Positions 16,680 through 23,996 of a DNA stretch of 64,000 nucleotides are shown here, in pieces. Origin of the DNA: Siminovitchia sp047228825. Lineage in GTDB: Bacteria > Bacillota > Bacilli > Bacillales > Bacillaceae_C. A program made the translations under genes and the position numbers. Location: positions 25,437 to 89,436 of the forward strand of contig NZ_JBFEGN010000007.1 in the NCBI RefSeq assembly GCF_047228825.1. The letters are read 5' to 3'. The number at the start of each line of letters is the position of its first letter. Position 1 is the first letter of the stretch. The notes beneath the pieces were generated by a model. That model was not told where the DNA came from. It did no database searches and saw nothing but the letters and a program-made list of their open reading frames with translations.

Positions 16680-17102
16680 ATGCAGTTTTATTATGGCCCG
16701 CAAATGCCGCTGCGTATATTGGATGAGGCGGAATTTTGGAAGCACCAGGAAGAAGAACATACAGTAGTCATTCGGGAATTGGTGACAGGGTTGGAGGCGG
16801 AATTCGTCGAAGCGCTGTTTGAATGGGAAAAAGCGCTATCCAAAACCCATCAGCAAGTTGTCAGTTTTATCGAATCTGTCATCCGTTCCGGTTCCTATAT
16901 TCCTGTCCAATTGTATCAGCAAGTCCTTCAACTTGTAACATTTTGCCTTGAGGAAAGTGAACGTTTTATCGAGTTATGCCTGCAGATAAAAAATGACAGT
17001 GATGTTGTTGCAAAAAATCAAACGGCTGTTGTCGTCCTGGACCACATTATACGTGAATCGGAATATTTTATTGGAATCGCACGTGCACTGCTGGCTTCCT
17101 GA
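16680..17102 (+). CDS. Helical DUF2935-like protein
   Basis: 140 aa, almost all helical, with RILDEAEFWKHQEEEHTVVIREL at residues 11-33 and a second E-rich helix LDHIIRESEYFIGIARAL near the end. The pattern of helix with E-x-x-F-W-x-x-x-x-x-E-H and a later H-x-x-x-E-S-x-[YF]-[FY] matches DUF2935-type four-helix bundles, which look ferritin-like with potential metal ligands (Glu/His). It is half the length of two-repeat members of that family. The function is unknown. Translation may depend on the RBS hairpin. Confidence 0.6.
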   Translation: MQFYYGPQMPLRILDEAEFWKHQEEEHTVVIRELVTGLEAEFVEALFEWEKALSKTHQQVVSFIESVIRSGSYIPVQLYQQVLQLVTFCLEESERFIELCLQIKNDSDVVAKNQTAVVVLDHIIRESEYFIGIARALLAS

Positions 17103-17112
17103 TAATATACTA

Positions 17113-17147
17113 GTCTTGGGGCTTGAATGGTCCCGGGGCTTTTCATT
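17113..17147 (+). terminator. Probable terminator after the DUF2935-like gene
   Basis: AGTCTTGGGG pairs with TCCCGGGGCT through several G-T pairs, followed by TTTTCATTTTTT. Confidence 0.5.
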
Positions 17148-17204
17148 TTTTGATAGAATAAAATAAAAAGCTGCCTACATAAAAAAAGAATGGAGGGCAT
17201 CTTT

Positions 17205-18113
17205 ATGTATCCCTACATATTATTGATTTTTACCGTGATTTTTTACGCAGGAAACATCCTTGTAGGAAAAGCCATTAATGAATTGCCTCCAGTTACCATT
17301 ACTTTCTTCAGGCTTCTGACGGCTTTTATTGTGTTATTCCCTGTCGGTGCTGCGGGGGCCTGGCGGCGCCGGTCCGAATTGATGGAACATAAAAAGCCGC
17401 TGCTGATCATGACCTTGACGGGCATTTCTCTTTTTAACGTCTTTTTATACGGTTCCCTGCAATTTACGACTTCTACAAAGGTGGCTGTCATGGAAGCTGT
17501 CATTCCAGTTGTAACAGTTATTTTGAGCACCTATATGTTAAAAGAACGTTTAAAAGTTCTCCAATGGGCAGGCATTCTGCTTTCATTGGCAGGAGCAGTC
17601 TGGGTCGTCATGAATGGCAAGGTGCTGCAGCTTGCCGCGGTCGGCTGGAATATTGGGGATGCCATCATGGTCGGGGCTGTGCTGGCATGGTCCATATATA
17701 CAATCGCCGTAAAGAAATATATGCATTTATTCCCTTTATACGGCACCTTGCTTGTTATGTCGGGCTTATCCCTTATCCTCCTGATGCCTTTTCTCGTCAT
17801 CGAATGGTTTGTTACGGGGATACCCGTTTTTACGGTTCCCAATGTTGGGGGGCTTTTATTTTTGGGCATTTTTCCGTCTGTTCTTGCGCTTATTTTTTAC
17901 AACCGCGCAGTGGAAATGTTAGATCCATCACGGGCGTCCATATTCTTGAATTTTCTTCCTGTCGTTACGATGATTGGCGCGTATTTTTGGCTTGGGGAAA
18001 CAGTCACCGCGGCACAAATTGCCGGGGCGCTGGCCGTTATCGGCGGCGTGTTGCTGACGACCAGGGGAAAATCCTCCGGTGACAAGCTGAAAAAAACGAA
18101 AAACGAGGTCTAA
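17205..18113 (+). CDS. EamA/DMT-family transporter
   Basis: 302 aa, start ATG 17205 with TGGAGGG seven bases upstream. Ten hydrophobic segments in two five-helix EamA repeats. Characteristic pieces are NILVGKAINELPPVTITFFRL at the start of repeat one and the repeat-two entry VGAVLAWSIYTI. The family exports or exchanges amino acids, metabolites or drugs across the cytoplasmic membrane. The substrate cannot be read here. It stands alone between the helical protein gene and the spore cluster. Confidence 0.85.
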   Translation: MYPYILLIFTVIFYAGNILVGKAINELPPVTITFFRLLTAFIVLFPVGAAGAWRRRSELMEHKKPLLIMTLTGISLFNVFLYGSLQFTTSTKVAVMEAVIPVVTVILSTYMLKERLKVLQWAGILLSLAGAVWVVMNGKVLQLAAVGWNIGDAIMVGAVLAWSIYTIAVKKYMHLFPLYGTLLVMSGLSLILLMPFLVIEWFVTGIPVFTVPNVGGLLFLGIFPSVLALIFYNRAVEMLDPSRASIFLNFLPVVTMIGAYFWLGETVTAAQIAGALAVIGGVLLTTRGKSSGDKLKKTKNEV

Positions 18114-18217
18114 TCGAGATCTTTTTTGCAACAAAACACCCTATTTCAATGTCCGTTTTGGGCATGCAGTTTGCCCTCCGATATGTACAATTCTTTTTTG
18201 GATGTGCTGATGTTTTC

Positions 18218-18244
18218 ACGTAATGGTTTGTTTTTCATAAGATA
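18218..18244 (+). promoter_or_regulatory. Sigma-K-like promoter for the GerP-like gene at 18275
   Basis: AC (18218-18219), a 16-base spacer, then CATAAGATA (18236-18244), matching the sigma-K pattern AC-N16/17-CATAnnnTA. It lies 30 bases before the GTG start. Mother-cell expression late in sporulation would fit a coat protein. Confidence 0.45.
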
Positions 18245-18274
18245 GGTACCATGAACGGATGAAGAGGGGGAAAA

Positions 18275-18526
18275 GTGTTGCCTTCCATTATTAATTTAGG
18301 GTTAATGAATGTAAATTCTCCACAACAAAACTCGGCCGTTACTGTCGGGGAAGGGATTATCACCGGGATGGATGCCAACAGAAAATACAATTTGGCATTT
18401 GGGGGTACATTTGGTTTCTTTAATAATTTAATGGCAAATGTAGCCAATAATTTAGATCCTATGGATGGCGTTGACGGGGTCATCTTTGATCAGGACTTAA
18501 AACCAAATTTAGGCGGAAACTTGTAG
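18275..18526 (+). CDS. GerPA/GerPF-like small spore protein (unit 1)
   Basis: 83 aa from GTG 18275, RBS AGAGGGGG. It contains the cluster's shared pattern: GLMNVNSPQQNSAVTVGEG, then a K-x-N pair (RKYN), then G-x-x-x-G and paired Asn, and a C-terminal acidic DPMDGVDGVIFDQD. This is near-identical at several positions to the second repeat of the 19376 gene. The order I-x-V-x-S, S-x-V-x-x-G-[DE], then N-rich, then D-x-D-V-x-D also resembles GerPA/GerPF proteins, which help nutrients cross the spore coat. The GerP link is my inference from pattern, not a database hit. Confidence 0.65.
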   Translation: MLPSIINLGLMNVNSPQQNSAVTVGEGIITGMDANRKYNLAFGGTFGFFNNLMANVANNLDPMDGVDGVIFDQDLKPNLGGNL

Positions 18527-18751
18527 GCAAGAAAACGCTAAAATTCTATCGCCATTCCTTGCAGTGGTTATCGCCATTGTTTGGGATGTTTTTTTCATTT
18601 TTGGATCGGAAAGGTCCGCGGCAGGGCCATAACCATCATTTCCGCAGAGCAAGTTCCTTCCCATTTCCCTGAAAGAAGTCTCCCCTTCAAGCTGAGCCAA
18701 GTGGTGAATTAGTTTTCAGGGGACTTGCCCTTAAATGCTCCCTGGCCAAAA
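18527..18751. other. Intergenic stretch between spore genes
   Basis: No convincing gene. A minus-strand open frame of 63 codons (18509-18700) has no ribosome binding site and no GerP-like pattern. Confidence 0.4.
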
Positions 18752-18775
18752 GAAAAAACCCTTTCATTCAAGGGT
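18752..18775 (-). terminator. Terminator of the minus-strand GerP-like pair
   Basis: ACCCTT/AAGGGT arms with a 6-base loop, followed by TTTTTT on the minus strand. It overlaps the end of the 18768-19022 gene. Confidence 0.7.
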
Positions 18776-19022
18776 CTGCCGGGGAATCCGGCGAATTTTC
18801 CTCTTTTTCAGTTAAATCTTCCCCGGAATGAGTCAGAGAAGCACTCATTCTGGAAAAATTGTTTCGATTCCCGTGAATATTGCCCAATCCCTGGTTATGT
18901 TTTTTGCTGCTTTGAAAGTCCTCTATAAAGTTATTGCCAATACTAAAGCAAGATGCCGCTTCAATACTCCCAATACTGATCGTGCCGATATGAAAGGTTG
19001 GGGATAAAACAGGAGATCCCAC
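18768..19022 (-). CDS. GerPA/GerPF-like small spore protein (unit 2)
   Basis: 84 aa from GTG 19022. AGGAAGG upstream lies in the last codons of the preceding gene, which ends 7 bases earlier, so the two are co-transcribed and probably coupled. Shared unit pattern: IGTISIGSIEAASCFSIGNN, then KKHNQGLGNIHGNRNN, identical in spacing to unit 4b (KSNHSLGNIFGNEN). A charged tail (GEDLTEKEEN) follows. It is predicted to be a small beta-rich spore-coat-associated protein. The function is inferred only from similarity to the other units. Confidence 0.65.
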   Translation of the reverse strand: MGSPVLSPTFHIGTISIGSIEAASCFSIGNNFIEDFQSSKKHNQGLGNIHGNRNNFSRMSASLTHSGEDLTEKEENSPDSPADP

Positions 19023-19029
19023 AGATCAT

Positions 19030-19221
19030 TCATCCTTCCTTTGTTTCGGTTTTACTCCACAAGCTTTGCCGAACCTTATTTTCGTTTCCGGATAACGCTC
19101 CAACCACCTCATTATGGACTCTTTCGCTCCGAAACTGTTGATGTGTGTTTTTTTTGCCAAGGAACACCCCGCCGGATGTACCGATAGTCGTAATGCTAAT
19201 ATCTCCCAATGTAAGCTTCAA
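19030..19221 (-). CDS. GerPA/GerPF-like small spore protein (unit 3)
   Basis: 63 aa. The start is taken as TTG 19221, nine bases after AAAGGAG; the TTG at 19230 touches the RBS directly and is less likely. Pattern: LTLGDISITTIGTSGGVFLGKKN, then RVHNEVVGALSGNENKVRQ, with the same G-x-x-x-G-N-x-N ending as units 2 and 4b. It lacks the acidic D-rich tail. First gene of the two-gene minus-strand unit. Confidence 0.65.
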   Translation of the reverse strand: MKLTLGDISITTIGTSGGVFLGKKNTHQQFRSERVHNEVVGALSGNENKVRQSLWSKTETKEG

Positions 19222-19302
19222 GGCCTGCAACTCCTTTTTCCATTAGGCTATTCAATTTGCGGGGGAGTTGCCACAAAACGTTTGTATATCCGTGCGGCTT
19301 TC

Positions 19303-19330
19303 ACTTTATTCCTGGGAAAAACATATCGTG
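19303..19330 (+). promoter_or_regulatory. Sigma-K-like promoter for the tandem GerP-like gene
   Basis: AC (19303-19304), 17-base spacer, CATATCGTG (19322-19330), one base off the CATAnnnTA consensus. It lies 45 bases before ATG 19376. Confidence 0.4.
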
Positions 19331-19375
19331 TAGAAAGTAACGAAAAACTGCCGGTCAGAAGCGTGGTGAAAAAAA

Positions 19376-19882
19376 ATGGCCCATTTTTTTGAATTTAAAT
19401 TTGACGGAAATATTCATGTTCAATCCATGAACAGGCAATCCGGCATTTTTATCGGGGAACAAAACAAAGCCATTGGCTGGAATGCTCATGGAAAAGCCAA
19501 TAATGTCATTGGAAGTGTCGGAGGAAGGTCGAATCTGCTTTGCCAAAATGTATTCATCCTGGAAGACCCGGATTTCATTGATACCCCCATTGATGACCGG
19601 GATATAAATCTTTCGATTGAACACCCGGGGAATGAAAACACATCAAACCTTAATTTCGATCATATCAATGTGAACACCATGCAGCAAAATTCGCTTGTTA
19701 CAATGGGAGAAGGACATATAACCGGCATGGACGCCAATGAAAAGTCGAATCATTCGCTTGGGAATATATTCGGAAACGAAAATCAGACGAAATATAATGT
19801 CAATATTAATTATGACCAAGATGTAGTCGATGGGATTATAAATGATCAAGATATCAAAGTGGCTAACGTTAAAAAAGAATAG
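19376..19882 (+). CDS. Tandem two-repeat GerP-like spore protein (units 4a and 4b)
   Basis: 168 aa made of two copies of the same unit. Unit 4a (residues ~5-85): FDGNIHVQSMNRQSGIFIGE, KANNVIGSVGGRSN, and the acidic LEDPDFIDTPIDDRD. Unit 4b (~88-168): FDHINVNTMQQNSLVTMGEG, KSNHSLGNIFGNEN, and YDQDVVDGIINDQD. The SD is weak (GTGGTGA). The acidic endings recall the DPDVTD-type tails of GerPA/GerPF. Internal duplication inside one gene and single copies in three neighbours show a locally expanding family. The role is probably in the spore coat or in germinant access (inference). Confidence 0.65.
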   Translation: MAHFFEFKFDGNIHVQSMNRQSGIFIGEQNKAIGWNAHGKANNVIGSVGGRSNLLCQNVFILEDPDFIDTPIDDRDINLSIEHPGNENTSNLNFDHINVNTMQQNSLVTMGEGHITGMDANEKSNHSLGNIFGNENQTKYNVNINYDQDVVDGIINDQDIKVANVKKE

Positions 19883-19923
19883 TCAGCCATTGTTGTGAAA
19901 CCTGTAGCCTGTAGAAGTTTGAA

Positions 19924-20304
19924 TTAACGCCGGCATTTCCTCCGAATCCCCTGCCTTCGTTTCTGGCTTGACGTTTTTTTATCCATCTTTTGACCAAGTG
20001 ATGCGGCAAATTCCTCGGATCCGCTAATATTCGTACCGATCAGCAACTTCCCGCTTAACTCATCAATCTCAATATTGTCTAAACGAAAAATGATGTTTTC
20101 AAGATGATCGATTTGGACATGGTCAAAGTGAATCGTTTTGCCGCCGGATTCCTCTTTGGGCTGTTGAGGCTGCTCCTGTGGCTGCTTTTGCAGTTGTTGT
20201 TGTTCAAGTAGTTCAATCATCCGGTCCAATTTTGCCAAAATCAGAGAGTTTATTTTGTCCTCTTTTTCTTGCTGTTTGTTAATGAAAGAAAAAAATTTGA
20301 ACAT
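19924..20304 (-). CDS. GerPC-like spore germination protein
   Basis: 126 aa from ATG 20304, behind AAGGAGGGG. Layout: N-terminal helix with KINSLILAKLDRMIELLEQQQ (coiled coil, Gln-rich linker), then IHFDHVQIDHLENIIFRLDN and IEIDELSGKLLIGTNISG, and a very basic tail rich in Lys/Arg. The combination of N-terminal coiled coil and an I-x-x-I-x-x-x-x-x-x-L-x-[IV]-x-x-L-x-G-x-L-x-IG end segment is that of GerPC, a component of the GerP complex needed for germinant passage through the Bacillus spore coat. It adjoins four GerPA/F-like genes. Confidence 0.65.
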   Translation of the reverse strand: MFKFFSFINKQQEKEDKINSLILAKLDRMIELLEQQQLQKQPQEQPQQPKEESGGKTIHFDHVQIDHLENIIFRLDNIEIDELSGKLLIGTNISGSEEFAASLGQKMDKKTSSQKRRQGIRRKCRR

Positions 20305-20355
20305 AAACTCCCCTCCTTGAAGGACCCGAAACATGGGAATCCGTAAACTCCCCAC

Positions 20356-20384
20356 ATTATATGAGTAAATGACAGCTCTTATAC
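20356..20384 (-). promoter_or_regulatory. Sigma-E-like promoter for the GerPC-like gene
   Basis: On the minus strand, GTATAA (20384-20379), 15-base spacer, CATATAAT (20363-20356), close to the sigma-E pattern. It is about 50 bases before the ATG. Confidence 0.4.
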
Positions 20385-20500
20385 GATCCCCATACCAGCC
20401 TGTATTGAAGCAAAAACCGGGAGTCAGCCATGTTCGGGGCAAAAGCAAAGGGAAATAAGAGAAGGACAAACAAAAAAACGGAGCATAATCGAATAGTGAA

Positions 20501-20537
20501 AGGCGATCTTCCCGACGGAGGGTCGCCTTATTTTTCT
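20501..20537 (+). terminator. Hairpin with T-rich tail in the 20.3-20.9 kb gap
   Basis: AGGCGATC pairs with GGTCGCCT around a 12-base loop, and TTATTTTTC follows. No plus-strand gene ends nearby, so its use is unclear. The rest of the gap (20385-20800) holds no gene I can support. Confidence 0.4.
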
Positions 20538-20805
20538 GTAGCGCCCTGCCTTATTTTCTTGGAATGGGGAATAAAGGGGAATAAGAAATATTTGAAACGA
20601 TTGACTAACAATTTTTTGCATTGATGTAAAAAAGTGAGCTGTTATACAAATGATAAAACAATTTCTTCGATTATAATAACATCTTTCATTGTCTATGGCG
20701 CACTCCCGACAATAGCCATTCGCAAAGGAGACCGTGGTATTATAAAAAAGCAAGCGGGGCAAAAGGCATTGCCTTGAAACAATGCGGGTGCCGAAATTTT
20801 TTCTC

Positions 20806-20836
20806 AGGAGCTTTTTATGATGGAAGCTTCTTTTTT
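20806..20836 (+). terminator. Terminator-like hairpin in the leader of the hydroxyacid dehydrogenase gene
   Basis: AGGAGCTT (20806-20813) pairs with AAGCTTCT (20824-20831), followed by TTTTTT. It stands about 105 bases upstream of ATG 20943. Just before it lies a second stem, GCATTG/CAATGC (20767-20784). Either it ends an upstream transcript or it is an attenuator for the dehydrogenase. Confidence 0.5.
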
Positions 20837-20942
20837 ATGAATTTCTTTTTAAAAATAAGGAACTTCTGCTTTCTTCTTTATTTTCAGGTCGTGAATGTTA
20901 AAATGAGTTTGAGAGCAATGATGAAACAGGGAGGAAAGAGCC

Positions 20943-21908
20943 ATGAGTAAACCAAAAGTATATATCACGCTTCCCGTTGCAAAAGAAGTGGAAGATTATA
21001 TTTCCGAGCATTGCGAAATCCGCAAATGGGAAGGAAAGGAACCGATTCCGCGAGATACCCTTCTGCAAGAACTGACCGATATCGACGGGCTGATGACGAC
21101 CGGAAGAAGAATTACCGAAAATCTTCTCAACCATGCGCCCAACCTGAAAGTTGTAAGCAATGTTTCAGTAGGCTATAACAACTTTGATTTGGAAGCCATG
21201 AAAAAAAGGAATGTGATCGGGACGAATACACCGCACGTTTTGAATGAAACTGTTGCCGACCTGGCTTTTGGCCTGATTCTTGCTTCAGCGCGCCGCATTG
21301 CCGAGTTGGACCGTTTTGTCAAAGAGGGAAAATGGGGACCGACAATGGGGGATGATCCGTTTATGGGCATGGATGTGCACCATGCGACCCTCGGCATCAT
21401 TGGAATGGGCAGAATTGGCGAAGCGATTGCAAGAAGGGCAAAATTCGGCTTTCATATGGATGTCCTTTATTATAACCGGCATCAAAAGCCCGAGGCAGAA
21501 AAAGAGATCGGTGTTACATACAGTGATTTTGAAAAATTGTTAAAGGAATCCGATTTCGTGCTATTAATGACACCGCTTACGCCGGAAACCCATCATTTAA
21601 TGGGGGAAAAAGAATTTAGGCTAATGAAAAAGACAGCGATTTTTATCAATGTTTCCCGGGGCCAAACAGTTGATGAGCAGGCTTTGATCCGTGCCTTGCA
21701 AAATAAGGAAATTCATGGGGCCGCACTGGATGTTTTTGATCAAGAACCTGTTGAAAAAGACAATCCATTGCTCCAAATGGCAAATGTTGTGACGACACCG
21801 CATATTGGGTCTGCCACCCAAAAAACAACTGATGCCATGGCAATGCGGGCGGCCAAGAACCTGGTTGCCGTCCTGACCGGGAAAGATCCCATCGATCCCG
21901 TTCAATGA
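20943..21908 (+). CDS. D-2-hydroxyacid dehydrogenase (glyoxylate/hydroxypyruvate or 2-ketogluconate reductase type, YvcT-like)
   Basis: 321 aa cytosolic NAD(P)H-dependent reductase, RBS GGAGGAAAG. The Rossmann motif is GIIGMGRIGEAIARRAKFGF (about residues 150-169). The catalytic triad is seen as Arg in INVSRGQTVDE, Glu in FDQEPVEKDNP and His in PHIGSAT. Overall it reads very close to B. subtilis YvcT along its length, including VVSNVSVGYNNFDLEAM. It reduces glyoxylate, hydroxypyruvate or 2-keto-gluconate. It may be controlled by the structured leader upstream. Confidence 0.9.
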   Translation: MSKPKVYITLPVAKEVEDYISEHCEIRKWEGKEPIPRDTLLQELTDIDGLMTTGRRITENLLNHAPNLKVVSNVSVGYNNFDLEAMKKRNVIGTNTPHVLNETVADLAFGLILASARRIAELDRFVKEGKWGPTMGDDPFMGMDVHHATLGIIGMGRIGEAIARRAKFGFHMDVLYYNRHQKPEAEKEIGVTYSDFEKLLKESDFVLLMTPLTPETHHLMGEKEFRLMKKTAIFINVSRGQTVDEQALIRALQNKEIHGAALDVFDQEPVEKDNPLLQMANVVTTPHIGSATQKTTDAMAMRAAKNLVAVLTGKDPIDPVQ

Positions 21909-21933
21909 TGATGATAAAAGCAGCCCGAAAACG

Positions 21934-21980
21934 AAAAGCACCGCCAAGTGTAAAACCATTCAGCAATTGGCGGTGCTTTT
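21934..21980. terminator. Bidirectional terminator between the dehydrogenase gene and ycsI
   Basis: Perfect 14-base arms (AAAAGCACCGCCAA and TTGGCGGTGCTTTT) with T runs on both strands, between convergent genes. Confidence 0.9.
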
Positions 21981-21983
21981 ATA

Positions 21984-22775
21984 TTACATGATGCTTAAGT
22001 GATCATTTTTTAAATCGGTAATAAACATGTGCCCAGGGGCGTGTGTGATCATGATTTCCGGTTTTACCTGCATGGCTACGGCCTGCGGGGTGACACCGCA
22101 AGCCCAAAATACGGGAATTTCACCTTCCTTGATCGTTACACTGTCGCCAAAGTCGGGTTGATTAATATCTCGTATGCCGATTTGTCCAGGATTCCCTACA
22201 TGAATGGGGGCTCCGTGGACGTCCGGAAAGCGGCTCGTTACCTGCACAGCCCGAATGGCGTCTTTGGCAGGCATCGGCCGCATGCTTACGACAGTCGGGC
22301 CTTCAAAACGTCCTGCTTTTTTACAGGGAATATTCGTTTTATACATGGGAACATTGCAATCTTCTTCAATATGGCGGATTGGCACGCCGTTGTCCAGCAG
22401 CGCTTCTTCAAAGGTGAAGCTGCAGCCAAGAAGAAAAGCGACCATATCCTCATGCCAAAGAGCAACAATATCTGTCCGTTCCTCTGTCAATTCACCGTTG
22501 CGGTATACCCTGTATTTGGGAAAATCGGTTCTGATGTCAGCATCTGGAGCCGACAATTCGGGAACGAAAGAGCCGGGCTCTGTCACATCGATTAACGGGC
22601 AAGGCTTCGGATTCCGTTGGCAAAACAAGAGGAACTCAAAAGCCATTTCTTTTGGAAGTATGGCCAAATTTGCTTGTACAAAGCCGTGAGCCAATCCTGA
22701 TGTCGGTTTCGTCCATTCATTATTGCGGATGAGGTGTCTGATGTCCGATGGTTTCCTGAGTTCCATTGAGCACAT
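21984..22775 (-). CDS. ycsI: YcsI/D-glutamate cyclase family hydro-lyase (DUF1445)
   Basis: 263 aa; RBS AGGAGGAACC before ATG 22775. The protein follows the YcsI family end to end: GLAHGFVQANLAILPKEMA, RNPKPCPLIDVTEPG, FLLGCSFTFEEALLDNGVP, the PVFWACGVTPQAV segment with a conserved Cys, and ITHAPGHMFITDL at the C-terminus. The mammalian member DGLUCY turns D-glutamate into 5-oxo-D-proline, and bacterial members sit in 5-oxoprolinase operons, as here. It is last in a five-gene minus-strand operon, 12 bases after ycsG. Confidence 0.88.
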   Translation of the reverse strand: MCSMELRKPSDIRHLIRNNEWTKPTSGLAHGFVQANLAILPKEMAFEFLLFCQRNPKPCPLIDVTEPGSFVPELSAPDADIRTDFPKYRVYRNGELTEERTDIVALWHEDMVAFLLGCSFTFEEALLDNGVPIRHIEEDCNVPMYKTNIPCKKAGRFEGPTVVSMRPMPAKDAIRAVQVTSRFPDVHGAPIHVGNPGQIGIRDINQPDFGDSVTIKEGEIPVFWACGVTPQAVAMQVKPEIMITHAPGHMFITDLKNDHLSIM

Positions 22776-22787
22776 ATTGGTTCCTCC

Positions 22788-23978
22788 TTATTTAAAGAGC
22801 TGCGGTATTCCGTTTGCAAGGGAGTATACACCCATGCAGGACATGGCAATGACGATTATGATGCCAAAAATGGTCAACCATAGGGGATGTTTATAATCCC
22901 CGACAATTTTTGCCCGATGTGCTGCAACAAGCATGACCCCGAGGGCAATGGGGAGGATGAGCGCATTTAAGGACCCGACCAATACCAATATTTTAACCGG
23001 CTGTCCGACAAAAATGAAGACAAGTGTTGAAACAGTGATAAAACCGATGATAATCCATTTGTGATACTTTTCCAGAGCCGGGTGAAATGTGCGGATAAAA
23101 GAAACGGATGTATAGGCACAGCCGACAACGGAAGTAACAGCTGCAGCCCACATGACAACCCCGAATATTTTGTATCCGACATCGCCGGCCGCCAGTCGGA
23201 AGACAGATGCCGCCGGATTGCCGGGATCAAGTGCCAATCCTTGGGCAACGACCCCCAATGCAGCCAGGAAAAGGAATATGCGCATAATGGAGGCAATCCC
23301 GATGGCGCTGACTGAGCTTTTTGTCACCTCGGGGAGTGCCTCTTTTCCTTTTAAACCGGCGTCAATCAAACGGTGCCCGCCTGCAAACGTTATATAGCCC
23401 CCAACCGTGCCGCCCACAAGCGTAATAATGGCCAGCATGTCGATTTGGTCCGGTACAAATGTCTTAATGGCCGCTTCTCCAACCGGCGGCTGTGCGGTGA
23501 ACATGACATAAACCGTTAGCGCGATCATAACAAAGCCCATGAGTTGGGCAAAACGGTCCATTGCCTTGCCGGCTTCGCGGACAAGAAATATGCCGACGGC
23601 AATAATGCCGCTTAAAAGCGCCCCAATTTTGGTATTAAAGCCAAACAAAACGTTCGTTCCAAGACCCGCTCCGGCAATGTTGCCGATATTAAAGGCCAGT
23701 CCACCTGCGACAATCAGGGCGGCAAGAAAATAGCCCAATCCGGGCAAAACGTCATTCGCAATATCCTGGGCGCGTTTTTCCGAAACGGCAATAATGCGCC
23801 ATATGTTCATTTGGGCACCGATATCTATGATGATCGATATCAGTATGACGAAGCCGAAGCTTGCCATTAACTTTTCGGTAAATACAGTTGTTTGTGTCAA
23901 GAAGCCCGGTCCGATGGCCGATGTTGCCATCAGGAAAGCGGCTCCAAGCAAGATGCTGGCATTTCCTTTCCTGGCCAC
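22788..23978 (-). CDS. ycsG: NRAMP-like membrane transporter of the 5-oxoprolinase operon (YcsG-like)
   Basis: 396 aa with about 11 hydrophobic segments and an NRAMP/APC fold. The first helix reads ATSAIGPGFLTQTTVFTE and the region matching helix 6 reads GGYITFAGGHRLID. The DPGN and MPH metal-ligand motifs of true MntH/NRAMP metal carriers are therefore missing. This matches YcsG-type proteins found in pxp operons, where uptake of 5-oxoproline or a related organic acid is more plausible than of Mn(II) (inference). The gene starts 18 bases after pxpA. Confidence 0.8.
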   Translation of the reverse strand: MARKGNASILLGAAFLMATSAIGPGFLTQTTVFTEKLMASFGFVILISIIIDIGAQMNIWRIIAVSEKRAQDIANDVLPGLGYFLAALIVAGGLAFNIGNIAGAGLGTNVLFGFNTKIGALLSGIIAVGIFLVREAGKAMDRFAQLMGFVMIALTVYVMFTAQPPVGEAAIKTFVPDQIDMLAIITLVGGTVGGYITFAGGHRLIDAGLKGKEALPEVTKSSVSAIGIASIMRIFLFLAALGVVAQGLALDPGNPAASVFRLAAGDVGYKIFGVVMWAAAVTSVVGCAYTSVSFIRTFHPALEKYHKWIIIGFITVSTLVFIFVGQPVKILVLVGSLNALILPIALGVMLVAAHRAKIVGDYKHPLWLTIFGIIIVIAMSCMGVYSLANGIPQLFK

Positions 23979-23996
23979 TAACTATTCCTCCAACCA

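Noticed and set aside
18509..18700. Possible further GerP-like unit on the minus strand
   Set aside because: The translated sequence lacks the unit pattern and has no ribosome binding site.
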